Part shown: piece by piece, positions 46,221 through 58,530 of the stretch
Layout: every line of letters begins with the position of its first letter
Numbering within the stretch: position 1 is the first letter of the stretch
DNA from: Sabellastarte sp. h YS-2021
Taxonomy: Eukaryota; Annelida; Polychaeta; Sabellida; Sabellidae
Direction: 5' to 3'
Length of the DNA stretch: 64,000 nt
NCBI GenBank assembly: GCA_964017235.1
Contig: OZ024934.1
Span: forward strand, 82,798,706-82,862,705
The notes under the pieces: generated by a model
Databases searched by the model: none
What the model saw: the letters and a program-made list of their open reading frames with translations, nothing else
Told to the model about the DNA's origin: nothing
Made by a program: the position numbers and the translations under genes

Positions 46221-46365
46221 GGTCCTCAGTGGCCCAGTGGTTAGAAAGTTTTGGCATCTTTTCGGAGGCTGTCATATCTGTGTAGGTTCGATTCTCACAG
46301 GTGGCAATAGTTAGGACCCGTCCCAATAGGCCCCTAGCTGTTTAACCAGGCAAATCATCAAGATT
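46221..46365 (+). repeat. tRNA-derived SINE, family B
   Basis: Head 'ggtcctcagtggcccagtgg', B box GGTTCGATTCT at about 46,288, body '..gacccgtcccaataggccc'. Best-preserved family-B copy in the window. Confidence 0.8.
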
Positions 46366-47156
46366 GACCTTTGGCCAATGGAATGGCTTTTAATTCAGCG
46401 TAAAAGGGTAGAAAATAATAGTGCCAGCGAATTTATAAAACAGGTGAAATTATGTGTGTGTTTTAATGAAATTTATACTGTCCACTTGAATCATGTAAAT
46501 GCTTGTGTTTTTCAGATTTAAAAAACATTGATTAAACAAATGCTGTTTGTCCACCAGAACCAGTCAAATACATAATTGCAATTTATAATAGAGATAATTC
46601 AAGGGCATTGGAGACAGAACTTGTCTGATCTTCTTTATGTGATTTGTTCACACAAGTAAAAAATCCCACATTTAATTAAGTTAATACACTCTGGCAAGTT
46701 AAGACAAAAAAGCCACTGGTAGTCTTTTATATTTGGGATTATCTGGGAAATCCCTTATGACGTCATTTGGATACACATGGCTATAAATAACAAACAAATT
46801 GCGGTATGTTACCAGAAAATGAATTGAGCATATATTGGAAACATCTGATGTTTTCGTTCCTTTATAAATAGGCTAATTAATTCTTGAGATGAATTCTGAA
46901 AAAAAAATATGGAAAATAATGTAGTTACAGCTCGGAGCATCCTTAAAACTACATTTGACAAATGGAAAGGGTAAATTATTTAAAGTATTATGCACATTTC
47001 GCCAGTCGTAAGACAACAGATTTAAGTGATTACTACACTTAAGCTGTTATATTTTTCGACAGAATTTCGACACAAGCACATCTGGTTTCTACAGATGGAA
47101 TTTTGCACCAAGGGGGTACATATGGCATATCTGCAATTACTGTGAACACAGTCAAT

Positions 47157-47525
47157 AAGTATAGGTTATTGGCCAAGTAAGTGTCCAATATTAGAAAATA
47201 ATGTATTGTTTACGAGGTCCCAAAGGGACGGAGTCAACAATCCATTGTTTTCTAATATTGGATCACTTACGAGGCTATTAACCTATTTAAATTACACATA
47301 TTTCCCTAATTTATAATTCTTAAGATGTTGTTTAACAGTATTATTCTTCACTTCTATATTTCATGTATGAATTTGGGTTTTTTTAATGATCATTTAAGTT
47401 GAACAAATAGAATGGGGATTTCTTTAGAAATGTGTAAAAAGGGCTTGCATATATGACCATTATCGCTGATGAAACAACTGGCCAATAATGAAAGACATTG
47501 AACACTTTTAACAAAAGAAAAACTC
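47157..47525. repeat. Hairpin-headed dispersed repeat, copy 2
   Basis: Arms 'taggttattggccaagtaag' with 'tccaatattagaaaa' (47,162-47,205) pair with 47,248-47,290. The body matches 38,329-38,725. Confidence 0.75.
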
Positions 47526-48439
47526 GCAGGTGTAAATTAAGTTACAATAATTGTGTTTACTTAATTATTTATTTCACTTAAAACAGTCCCGTGTTGGGTG
47601 GTTACAGAGTTACAAATAAGGGTTCTTCATAAAATAAAACTTCAAAAAATGTATTACACACATTTTATTATAATAAATTTTGTAGAATGATTGAATTGCT
47701 AACATTAATTCTATTTATATGTGCATTTCTTATTCTTTGAATTTGATCAGTGTATGTTAACTATTGAACAGTTTTTATAAAAAAATATGCTATGTTTGTT
47801 TTCCGTTTTGTCTGTCAGTTTTTGATCAACATTACTTGGAAAGGTTTAATTTGCATAATCATTTTTTACATTATAGAAACTTGCATATGAGAAAACTGTT
47901 TTGTTATTATTATTATGTTTACCAATTTTTAACAAAATTTATCATTCTGATATAACGTGTTGACTATATTTATATCTTATAGTTTCAGGCCGTACACTCC
48001 TTCCACAAAATGCAGATGAGGACTATTCAGAACAGAGGCAATTTACTTGAGCCTAATACCTACACGGGGACGTTGTGAGATGAATGGAACGTTGTGAAAA
48101 TTGACACATTGGGACGAAAACCAGAAAGTTTGGAACAAATACATTCCAAAGAATTCCGGATTGTTTGACAAATGTATGAATCATATGGAAAAATGTAAAT
48201 ATGTATATATTGTATATATTGTTTTTTAATTTCATTTTTTTCAATATAGTTCACTGTGTAAATATATTTTATTGTATTATATGTAAATATGTAATCGTGT
48301 AAATACAACCTATATTTTGATATGTAAATACGGATGTATAATGTGAATGTAAATACATAAATGTAATCTTAAATCTAGATTTATAGATATGGTTTTCTGA
48401 AAAGTTTGTTTTTATTGTATATTGTGTGTCAAAGGGATA

Positions 48440-50720
48440 TGTATTGTAATTCTCTTTTATGGCCCTTTAAAGATGTCTTTGATATATTTGTTAAAGTTGT
48501 TATTTTATCGGTTATTTTGTTGTATTTTTGTGAAAGTCTTTTGTTTTTCATTACAATCAGTATTAGAACTGTTTGAGTTTTGTGTTTGTGTAAAGATTCT
48601 TGTGATATATTTAACATAATTGTTTGTTTGAAATAAGTTGTTATATACTTGTCAAAGTGATTATTATTACTATTTTTTTCATTATAACTAGTAATATGAT
48701 TTTTCCTACTACGTAAAAGAAATCTGTGATACTTTTTCAAGTTATCATTTATTTTTTTATATTTCTGTGATATTTGTTAAAGTTATTCATTGTATTAGGA
48801 TTGGCTGTGATGAATTTGTTAATTTTGTGTTATTTTTCTGTTAAACTTTCTTGTTTACTAACACAATCAGTATTATAATTGTTATAGTTGCTTGTTATTT
48901 TAAATTTTCCAAAAGTTATCCGTTATATAAAGGTGAAATATGATAAATTTGTTACATTTCTGAGATGTTTGTTGAAGTTATTAATTCTTTTAGGATTAGC
49001 TGTGATAAATATGTTAATCTTTTGGATAAAGTTCCTGGTTTACCACTGCAATCAGTATTAAAATTTCTTGTTGTTTTAAAGATGTCTGTGATAGTTTTGT
49101 TAAAGCTATTATTTAAAGCTGAAATATTATATCTTTGTTAAAGTTATTTGTTATTTTGCAGTTCATTGTTATTTCCTTGTTATAAGTTTGTCAATGTTAT
49201 TTTTCTGTTAAAGTTTCTTGTTTACCACTACAATCAGTATTATAATTGTTAAAGTTTCTTGTTTACCACTGCAATCAGTATTATAATTGTTAAAGTTTCT
49301 TGTTTACCACTACAATCAGTATTATAATTGTTGATGTTTCTTGTTTACCACTATAATCAGTATTATAATTGTTAAAGTTTCTTGTTTACCACTACAATCA
49401 GTATTATAATTGTTGATGTTTCTTGTTTACCATTATAATCAGTAGTATAATTGTTAAAGTTTCTTGTTTACCACTACAATCAGTATTATAATTGTTAAAG
49501 TTTCTTGTTTACCACTATAATCAGTATTATAATTGTTAAAATTTCTTGTTATTTCGAAGGTGTCCATGATAGTTGTGTTAAAGTTATTCGTTATATAAAG
49601 CTGAAATATGATTTGTTTGTTCTTTGTTATTTAGTTGTTTTTTTTGGTTTTTATTACGGCCAGTATTATAGTTGTTAAAATTGGTTGTTATATCTTTGAT
49701 ATTTTGAAGTTACTAGTTATATTTGTTATGATTGTTACATTTTTGTTATATCGAAGATGTCTGTGATAAGTTTGAAGTTATTAGCTGTTTTGATATGAAT
49801 TGTAATATATTTTTAAAGTTGCTTTTTATTTTCGAGTTAAATGTTACATCTTAAAGGGTTTTTTTTGTTTTATTTTTACAACAACCAGTATTGAAATTGT
49901 TATTTTTTTGGTTATTTTAAATGTATCTGTGATATTTGTTATAGCTAACATATATTTTATGAGTAGATCTGATAGTTGTTGAAGTTATCACATTGTTGTG
50001 GCTTTAGGATTAGCTGACAGAAAGTTGTTAATGCTATTTTTCTGTTTAAGTTTCTCATTTATTATATTAGTCATGTTATAGCTGTCAAAATTTGTGTTGT
50101 TTTAAATATGTCTTGGATACAGGTGTTATAAATATGTCTTGGATACAGGTGTTAAAGTTTTTTTTTATTTTGGGGCAAATTATTTGTCTTTTTTTCATTA
50201 ACCCAATATTACAATTGCTATGCTTTCTTTTTATTTGTATATATGTATATGATATTTGTTAGCTGTTATTAGTTATTTTTGTAAGATTCTTATATTCTTC
50301 TTATTTATATGTAGCTGTGATATTTGTTTAAGTTAATAGTTATGTACAGAAGAACTATGATATATTTGTTAAAGTTGTTTGTTACTTTTAAGTAAATTAT
50401 TATTTCCCCGTTAAAACTCTTTTGTTTCTGATTACATTCAGTATTATACATTTTTGTTATTTTAAATGTCTGTGGGACTTGTTTGAAGTTATTAGTTGTT
50501 CTAGTTAAATTGTGTAAAAGTTTCTGTTGTCATTTTTGAAGTAAATCCTTTCCCATATTTAACCTTTGTGAGATTGTCTTTTTTTTCATACTTTTTTTCA
50601 CAAGCATCTGTATTATACTTGTTAGTATCTTTTTATATTTATAACACTATGATATATGATAAACATGTAAGTCATAAGGTTATTGATGGTGAAAAACTTG
50701 TCAAAGTTACTTGCCTATTT
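48440..50720. repeat. T-rich degenerate minisatellite region with a sharp 41-bp core array
   Basis: The whole stretch repeats words such as 'ttgttaaagtt', 'tcagtattataattgtt' and 'tctgtgata' at irregular spacing, strongly T-rich on the plus strand. Within it, 49,208-49,550 holds eight clean 41-bp units (gttaaagtttcttgtttacc then act.caatcagtattataatt). No gene. Confidence 0.75.
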
Positions 50721-51299
50721 TAACAAAATGTTTTACTTTTATTAAAGACCTTTGTTTTAGTAAAACTATGTAAAGTTTATTATACTAAAATATCTTCTAT
50801 AAATTTATTAATTTTGTCATTTCTTTTGTTATAGTGGTATTTATTGTTGTTGTATTTTATGACATATACCCATTATATCAGTCTGCAAAATAAATTTTTC
50901 AAATTTAAAATTTTGCTTTTTGTAACACTCTGGCTTTCATTACCCATTTATGTATTTTGGATTAACTTGTCTTTACCTGTAAATCAAGTCAATTGATGTA
51001 GATTAGAATGATTTGAAGGCAATGATTTAGTCAAGCAGGTCAACATCAGAAACAGCATCCACCAGGGGAGAGATAGATCATAGCGGTGGGAATTTAAGTC
51101 TGAGAAGATGATTCTTTAGTTTATTACTGAAACAAGTCATGGTTGTTTGTAACCAGACAACAAGGGGTAATCTGCCTGGATGGTGTTACAACTGCCATAC
51201 TCTGGATACTGACCATATACATACCATACTCTTTGTGGGTATCAACACTTTAAAACTGAGATTGTATTGCATTAATACATCTTACCTAATGGGCTATTA

Positions 51300-54180
51300 G
51301 CTATATTGTTTTGTGTCTCCACCGGCAGGATCGGTTAGGTGACCTCCATTCGCTAGGTGGCATGCAGTACTTTCTTCCTGGCTAGAGAACGTGACATGAT
51401 AGCATCTTTTTTGTTTGGTGCATGTGCATTCAGACACTTTTGGAAAGTGGAAGGAACTTTTGTAAAATTCACTACCAAGACATCTTATTTCTACAAATAG
51501 TTAATATCAAGTGTTTCTTTATACATCATGGCTTCACCAAAACAGAAACACAGAAGTTGTGGGCGTGTTATGGCCACATTCGACCAGCACAGTAAGTGTG
51601 CGATGTCGCAACAAAATTATGGGTAGTGATTCCTGTGTATTAGAGACGGACTGCCAGTTTTGTAATATACTTACTAGTGATCAGAAATCCCAGCTAGCAA
51701 CCCCCACCTACAAAACTAGAAAGGAAAAGAAAATGGCCAACCCATCTCCCTCTGTAGTGGATCGTGACTCTTTTTAGATTCTAGGACAGGTCAGGGAAAG
51801 TAAGACTTCAGAGAATGTGGCCATCAACAAGAAGAAGACGACCCCTACTAAAGAACCTGCCAAGAAGAAGGCGTCTTCCAAATCATCCAGCTCTATTACT
51901 GAAGAAATTAAGGCACTAGACACAAAGACTTTCCAACAACCTACCAGTCAGCCAGATTACTACCAGTCAGACTCGTACCAGTGCCAGTGAGAAAGTCCTG
52001 CCCACTACCTCTGGTGCCGGTGCTCAAAAGGATCCCAACTTTGATTTTGAACCAACCAGCAAAATATCGGTAAAACTTCCATTGAATGACTGGCACTGCT
52101 AGAAAATGGAGAAGGTATACCTCACATTGACCGAAGGCTACCATAGACATAGTACTGATACCAGTTGACTGTCCAAGGATAAATTTATTAAGGTTCCTCC
52201 CACTCAGAAGTGGTATGATATATACTCAAAGAAGAAAAACTTTACCCGGTTCAAAAGTTTCCAACTGGCCAGTTGAACTAGCGAAACTCAATGGTTCTTT
52301 CACCAGAATTGCTAGACAGTCCCTATCTTCTGGATCATTGGCTTCCTGGACTATAGCAGAAGAGACCCTGAGACCAGAGACTCAACCTTTATTTGCAACC
52401 AGGCAGCAGGGTTTAGTCGATGTTTGACCAAAGTTCAACATGGTGTGGCCAGCCAGGTTGAGATCATTCAGGATGATAAGGCCAAGAGGAAGTCAGCCAC
52501 CAATACACAGGAAGCAGTTGAGGAACTAGCCTACTTAATGATTTTTAATCAAAGTATTAAACATGATATTGCTAGAACTATGGAGGAACTGTCAAACATT
52601 GTGTTATCAACATGGCGAATCTCACTCTGGTCCACGATAGCTACTTGGATTATTTGAAGACAGGGGTTAAACATGATACACTAGCTTCTCTCAGGAACTC
52701 ACACCTTCATATGACCTCTCTGTTTCAAGACAGTGTGATCTCAAAAATATAAGAGAAAATATTTCACCACAATAATAAACGTTTCTCTGGTGGCTCCCAT
52801 AAGAAATCTAGCAGGCACCACCCATATCCTCAGTCTATCAAGGCCACTGGCCTCCAACTACTCACAACAAATTGGCCAAGAGTCAAAGTTCTTATAAATG
52901 ACAACTGTGCAACCCAGATGGGGTTGTGGAGATGGCCAGAAGGAGAGACACTTGTGGACAATTGTCAAACTTTGGATGTAAATTGTATTGTTGTGAATCA
53001 TGGGCCTTTTGTCGCTGGGCAGCCACAAAAGAAAGACATAAGACCCATTGTAAAAACCAATAAAATGTGTGCAAGGTCTTTCTTGTGTAAACCAATTGTC
53101 TTCTGTTAAACCTGTCAAACAGTGTCACAACACTTTTGCTCAAAATCTTCCTGTACGGCCCTGACTGAAACAGTTTCAGAGAACTTGGGCCACCCTAGGG
53201 GCCAGCTCCAAGGTCATAAGAATCTTCAAGGAAGGCTAAACTCCCCTTCCCGAACCGATCAAGTTTGATCAGCTCTCCAATAATGATAAGTTGCTATGTA
53301 GATCCCCTCAGAAACATTTACCTGATGGAGACATTACATGCACTTATACAAAAGAATGCAGTAGTAAAATATCCAAAATCAAACATCTCTGGCTTTTGTC
53401 AACAGACTTTTGTTGGAGCCAAAAACACAAGTTGAGACCTATCATAGATCTGAGCTCACTTAACAAATATCTGAAATCAGAAAAATTCAAAATGAAGACA
53501 CTAGAAAGCATAAGAATTTTCTTACAGAATGGCGAATGGGAAACATCCATTGATTTCAAGGACAGTTACTTTTATATCCTAATAAAGCCACAGTCCAGGA
53601 AATACCTGTATTTTCACGTCCAGGGTTAATGCTACCAATTGAAAGCTCTACCATTTGGTCTGTCCACTGCTCCAATGGAATTCACAATGGTTGTCAAGGA
53701 AGTCAAACTGATGGCTCAGAACAAGGGTGTAAGAATCCACCAGTACCTAGACGATTGGTTGGTTAGAGCCACATCCCACCAAACTTGTCTCCAGCATATT
53801 CAGACCCTAGTAGCTATGTGTCAGGAATTAGGTTGAATAAAAACATGGAGAAATCAGAACTGCAACCCAAGCAGATCTTCAAATTCGTAGGTTACTAGTA
53901 TGACCTGAGAGAGGGCAAGGTCAGAAACACTTTGCAACATTGGCAGACCTTAAACTTGAAAATTCAGAAGCTTCTCACCTACGCTAACTGTCAGCTAAGG
54001 CAGCTCATGTCACTCATAGGCCTGTTAATAGCCACAGAAAAACCCCTAGGCTTGCTCCACATGAGACCAATCCAGTGGCACCTGAAAAATAATTGCAAGA
54101 TCCCAGAATCACTAGCAGAGATAATCCTGATTCCAAGATCTCTCCATCTACAATTAGAATGGTAGCTCCAATTCGAAAAT
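51300..54180 (+). pseudogene. Dead DIRS-type retrotransposon, gag and RT regions, 3' truncated
   Basis: Scattered plus-strand frames carry DIRS-type features with many stops and shifts. A Lys-rich gag-like part lies at 51,530-52,660. Reverse transcriptase occupies 53,291-53,836 with IDLSSLNKYL, SIDFKDSYFY (degraded A motif), LPFGLSTAP and YLDDW. The connection region at 53,930-54,165 includes MSLIGLLIATEK and LLHMRPIQWHL. RNase H and recombinase are missing: sequence changes to a tandem-core repeat at about 54,185. The proteins resemble those of the element at 59-64 kb but are a different subfamily. Confidence 0.85.
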
Positions 54181-54189
54181 CTCCTTCAA

Positions 54190-54615
54190 GGTGAGTCACT
54201 ACACCCACCTACACCTTACGGTCTCCGAGATATAGCCCGGACAAGATTTTAACAGCCAAGGTCACTACAGCAAGGTCAAAGGTCAAATCAAGGTCACACC
54301 ATGAGGTTGCACACCTACAACCCCTAACCAATGTCCCTACCAAGTATCAACTTCCTACACCTTATGGTTGCCGAGATATAGCCCGGACAAGATTTTCAAA
54401 CTCAAGGTCACTACGGCAAGGTCAAATCAAGGTCAGACCATGACGTTGCACACCTACACCCCCCAACCAATGTCCCTGCCACGTATGAACTTCCTACAAC
54501 TTATGGCTTCTGAGATACAGCCCGGACAAACTATTTCCCGCCGCCCGCCCGCCCATCCGGACACCATGGGTGAAAACAATACCCCGACAGCCCTTATGGG
54601 CTGTGGGGTAAAAAC
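54190..54615 (+). mobile_element. Pearl/HINE-like element: 146-bp tandem core, (CGCC)n, 3' hairpin
   Basis: Core units start near 54,211, 54,357 and 54,496 (spacing 146 and 139): ctacaccttatggttgccga, then gatatagcccggacaagatt, then AGGTCA clusters. Next come (CGCC)n at 54,540-54,555 and a stem-loop ACCCCGACAGCCC / GGGCTGTGGGGT (54,581-54,610) followed by AAAAACTAA. Core tandem repeat, tetranucleotide microsatellite and 3' hairpin are the plan of bivalve Pearl elements and Helentron-associated elements. That assignment is inference. Confidence 0.65.
54273..54296 (+). promoter_or_regulatory. AGGTCA direct repeats with DR1 and DR5 spacing
   Basis: AGGTCA at 54,273, 54,280 and 54,291 gives spacers of 1 and 5 bp, matching DR1 and DR5 response elements of nuclear receptors. 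A second DR5 lies at 54,419-54,435 in the next unit. No evidence of activity. Confidence 0.45.
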
Positions 54616-54659
54616 TAAATGGTTCAATAAAATGAAATTCATTTTATTACAGCTCTATT

Positions 54660-55700
54660 AAGATATATGTGCAATATTTATTTATGGTACATATGGCAGC
54701 AAACAGAACATCAAGCTGAAGACAAGCCGTTGTAAGTTAAGCGTATTAAATGCATTCAGGAAAGGCACAAATGCTAAAGGTTCGATAGAAGAATTACTTC
54801 TACGATATGGCAAAAAGAATTACTTCTATGATATGGCAAACATGTGTTTTAATATTATATTACGAACATTGAAAATAACAAAAACAATTTAATGCATTTA
54901 CCACATGACACTACTTTAGTAAACAAATACACATCTCTGGGAAAAAAAATCCTGTGACAAAATAATACAGCCTCAAAGTTGAATTTGTTGTATTTTATCT
55001 TGCTGAAAACAAATCTAATAAACATTGCCCCCAAAGTTCAAAGGTGGTTTCAGGCATATGTTCTATTTAGAAGGACCTTTTACTAAAGCTCAGGACATAT
55101 TGTTATTGTATTTATATTATTCGAATGCTTTTGATTGACACTAAACTATTGGGGTTATAGAGCATAATATTTTTATCAGCAACACATATTGCATGAATTT
55201 TGGAATTTGATGATTAACAGTTTTAAGTACCTGGTCAAACAATAATAGGTACACAGTTAACTTAAGGAAGGATTCAAACCAACCGTGCATAACCAGTCAA
55301 TATTTCAGACCGAAAGGTATGATATAAAATTTGTACAGTTTGTTACTATAAACAGTCACACCAACAACAGATAGTTAAAAGTTTTAGAGTAAGCTATTAA
55401 CATTGTGTGTTTTAAAATATCCAGCATTAAAAAGTATATGTAACTATGCTATTAAATACTTTCCTTCATATTTGTTTATACTTATTGATATAATGAGCAT
55501 ACAGAATTTATTATTGTCCAGATCTCAAATATGCAAACACCAAAACATAAAAAAAATATCAAATAGTATTCATCAATCGCTTATTGTGTATATGGAAACA
55601 TAAACTAAACTGTAGAATACAGATATAAAATCAATAAATTTGGTCCCCAATATATAAGACGAGAAGACCCATCATGCAGAGACCCCAATCTCCAGAAACA
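54660..55700. other. Non-coding interval
   Basis: AT-rich, no supported gene or clear repeat. Confidence 0.4.
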
Positions 55701-55707
55701 TCACACA

Positions 55708-55930
55708 GATTGATTGGCTTGAGTTTAAAATGGTTTTCAACAAACTGTATATAGGTCATATCATGACAGGTAGTTAAGTGAATAGTGAATAGAGGAAAAC
55801 ATTGCATACTGATTGGTTAAGATTCCGCACAAAAAAGCATTGGGCATCTGTAAGAAACAAGAAACTTTCCATCCTGCAAACTTTGAGCAGGTTTGAAACA
55901 GGCCAGGATAAAAGTCTCCTTCGCCAGGTA
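55708..55930 (-). repeat. Decayed SINE family A
   Basis: 'aaactgtatataggtcatatcatgacaggtag' and 'gaggaaaacattgcatact' follow the family-A body on the minus strand; head and tail are poor. Confidence 0.45.
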
Positions 55931-56059
55931 TCATAAAACAAGTGGATTTTTTTCTTTACCTTAAAGCTCCCCACCTACCACACCACAGGCATCAATAAGT
56001 GTATGTGTGTGGAGATATGCTCTGTTATTACACATCCCTGAGCCCAGTTGTTCCTCTAG

Positions 56060-56300
56060 TTTTTATTTAAACAAGGCTGAAAGGGGTTTTGGTCAACTAG
56101 CGTCAGCCGCAAAGCCATCAGAGAAACGAGTAGTGTACTGGAGTGGTCCACCATCCCAGTACTAATGCAGTCCTATGCCGCTTAACTTCAGTGAAGAGAC
56201 AGATACTCATCACACTACGCCACAATCCACGAAAGTCCGGAGACAAAAAAAAAAATGTGATCTCTAGAAGTGTGAGCTTCATTAGAGCTTGTGCTTAAAA
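56060..56300 (-). repeat. 5S-rRNA-derived SINE, second copy
   Basis: The minus strand carries CTGAAGTTAAGCGGC and TTAGTACTGGGATGG followed by TGGACC, the 5S internal promoter, and aligns with 18,793-19,000 including the upstream 'gagatcac' part (A-rich stretch at 56,247-56,257 excepted). Confidence 0.78.
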
Positions 56301-57653
56301 ATAGACACTTAGGAAGTGTAATATACATGGTGTTTGAAGCAATACCAACACCTGGACAGCACAGGGGACAACTATAACCCCAGCCTTTAACTGTTTTGGT
56401 TGAACATTAAAAATAACACAAAGTAACTGTTATCCACATTTTTGACAAAACAGGTTACAACATATTTGCTTCAACTCAAGGAAAGTATAAAACAATTTTT
56501 AAAACAGGAAGACTGATTTTCGTAGTGACCAAAAGATACAAGAAAACTAGGTCATGGTTTAAAACTCATTTACCTTATAAAGCATATCATTGAAATAGAT
56601 GAAAAATATAATATGACATAAACTGTACAAAAAGTATAGATTACAAGTGTTAGAAATCTATATGACACATACAATGCATCTAAATGCATGAACATACATA
56701 TCATGCACAATATTAGCTGGAAAAATGGTTTAATCTTCACGTCTCTGTCATTGAGTGTTGACCCTCTTGAGAAAATCAGAAAAAAAATATTATTCTTTAA
56801 GCAGTTAATATCAGTTAGACAATATCTACACAAAATATATATGAAATCTAAATGTTCACAGCTTCACAGCCAAAGGCACCATATACTAGTTAAAAGTTTT
56901 TCATCTCTTCTCTGCTCTAATATTTATGCTTGCTAACTTCTACAGTGCCTAATCTCCACTACAAAAGCAAACTCCATGTCACAACAAAAGAGTAGAAATT
57001 CCAATTTCCGAAATCCTGGGAAAACAAAAAAAGTCAGCACCATAGAGACAAAGGACTAATAAAGAGGCCATTATGTATTTGTTGTGTCTAAGTTGGAATT
57101 TTGTACAAGTTATAACTTGTACATTCTAAAATAATCTGTACTATTAACAAGCTAACACTCAGAACTACATTAACAGGATGGTTGATAGGAAAACTCTTGA
57201 CACTGAGACTTGGGTTTAATAGCTGGAAAAATATTACCATATTTATAACAGATTTTACAGTATTGTGATACATTGGTCAGATTGGAAATTATGGTAAACC
57301 TTCAATAAGACATATAAGTCATGTGTTATGTATTCAAAATATGAACACCATAATTCAAATATGTTTCTAATGTTTGGTAAGCATATTCTTTGTTTCTCTG
57401 CTCACAAAATCTACACTCATTCCAAAGAAAATGCTTTTTAATACGAAAATGGTCCCAAAAAGAAGCTTTGCTTACTTTTCACACACACAAAAAAATGAAC
57501 ATGTCCAAAGACGGAGACTGCACATTTTCTATGCATACAAAACTCTTACTAATTCATACTGTGGCACAGACTACAAATGTTCACCCAAAAGTAGAAGAAG
57601 TCTGACACATTTGACATTCTCAGAGATTGACAGTACATCATCGATAAATGATT
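56301..57653. other. Probable 3' UTR and intergenic DNA of the 57.65-kb gene
   Basis: No coding sequence supported. The part next to 57,653 would be 3' UTR of the minus-strand gene; its end could not be fixed. Confidence 0.35.
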
Positions 57654-57948
57654 TTAAGCCCACATTTTGAGCAGGAGATAACACAAGCCTGCACCAATCA
57701 AAACGCTTGTTTCAACCTTTATCCCAGCTGCACCAATTGTAACAACTGTACTGCTTGGAATGACAACTGTTGAAGTTGTTTCTTCCACAATTGCAGAGGC
57801 ATCTAGAAACTGGACATCCAAAGTGCAGATATCAACCACACGTAAGAAAGCAGGGGCGTTGACGGCTAACAGGGATCGGGCATGCATGATTTCCATGTTA
57901 CATTTTCCAACAGCCATCTTCACACATTGCATCAGTGTGTTGACACTT
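57654..57948 (-). CDS. Terminal exon of an unidentified secreted or GPI-anchored protein (partial gene)
   Basis: A strong acceptor (ttttgtttttccttttatttgtAG) at 57,949 opens a frame of 98 codons to TAA at 57,654, entering with one base of a split codon. The encoded part begins SVNTLMQCVKMAVGKC, continues with a region containing VDICTLDVQF, a Thr/Ser/Val-rich linker, and a hydrophobic end SVLIGAGLCYLLLKMWA. A helical Cys-containing part followed by a linker and hydrophobic tail is the same plan as the Reeler gene's C-terminal half, but I see no clear sequence identity. Earlier exons are not in 57,950-58,860 and may lie beyond the DIRS element, which would then sit in an intron. Family not recognised. 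Confidence 0.6.
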
Positions 57949-58299
57949 CTACAAATAAAAGGAAAAACAAAAGATCAACAGTTAACCTTATGTTCAAAAT
58001 ATGAAAACCATAATTTGGCGATTTTTCTGATAAATGATTTAAACTCGCCTTATCTGATCATTGTTATCAACCTAAAGTGATAACGAGAAATAGGACGCCC
58101 TGTTGATAGTAGCTGCGACATATGAATAGAAATAGGAGAGCATAGAAGAAGACACATTATCATGTGTAATGTCCACCCCATGAACCTTTTGCCAAAATTG
58201 TACAGTAGTCTTACAAGACCCTGTTTCATATGTAAAATATATGAAGGATGCTTAAATATTTATTAGTATTCATGTAAACTATTTCAGCCTCATGCCTTT

Positions 58300-58530
58300 T
58301 CGCATTGGTTGGGTCGAAAATTTCGACGAAATCGCTCTATCTCGCATGGTTAAGGAGATAGAAGCAAATTTGTATTTTTCCATTTCAGGTAAAAATTCGA
58401 AAATTCCAAATGGCAGAGAGCGAAAAATTTTTTGAAAATTGCCAAGAGTACATTTCTCAGATACCCTTTGGGTCGAAACTTTCGACAAAATCGCTCTATC
58501 TCGCACAGTTAAGGAGATAGAAGCAAATTT
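58300..58530. repeat. Satellite F, detached fragment
   Basis: One and a half units: 'tttcgacgaaatcgctctatctcgcatggttaaggagata' occurs at 58,321 and 58,484, spacing about 163. Diverged from the copies in the Harbinger ('aaggagata' replaces 'ttcgagata'). Confidence 0.75.

Noticed and set aside
57374-57670. Plus-strand frames of 71-98 codons
   Set aside because: They lie antisense to the 3' UTR and end of the minus-strand exon and have no recognisable features.
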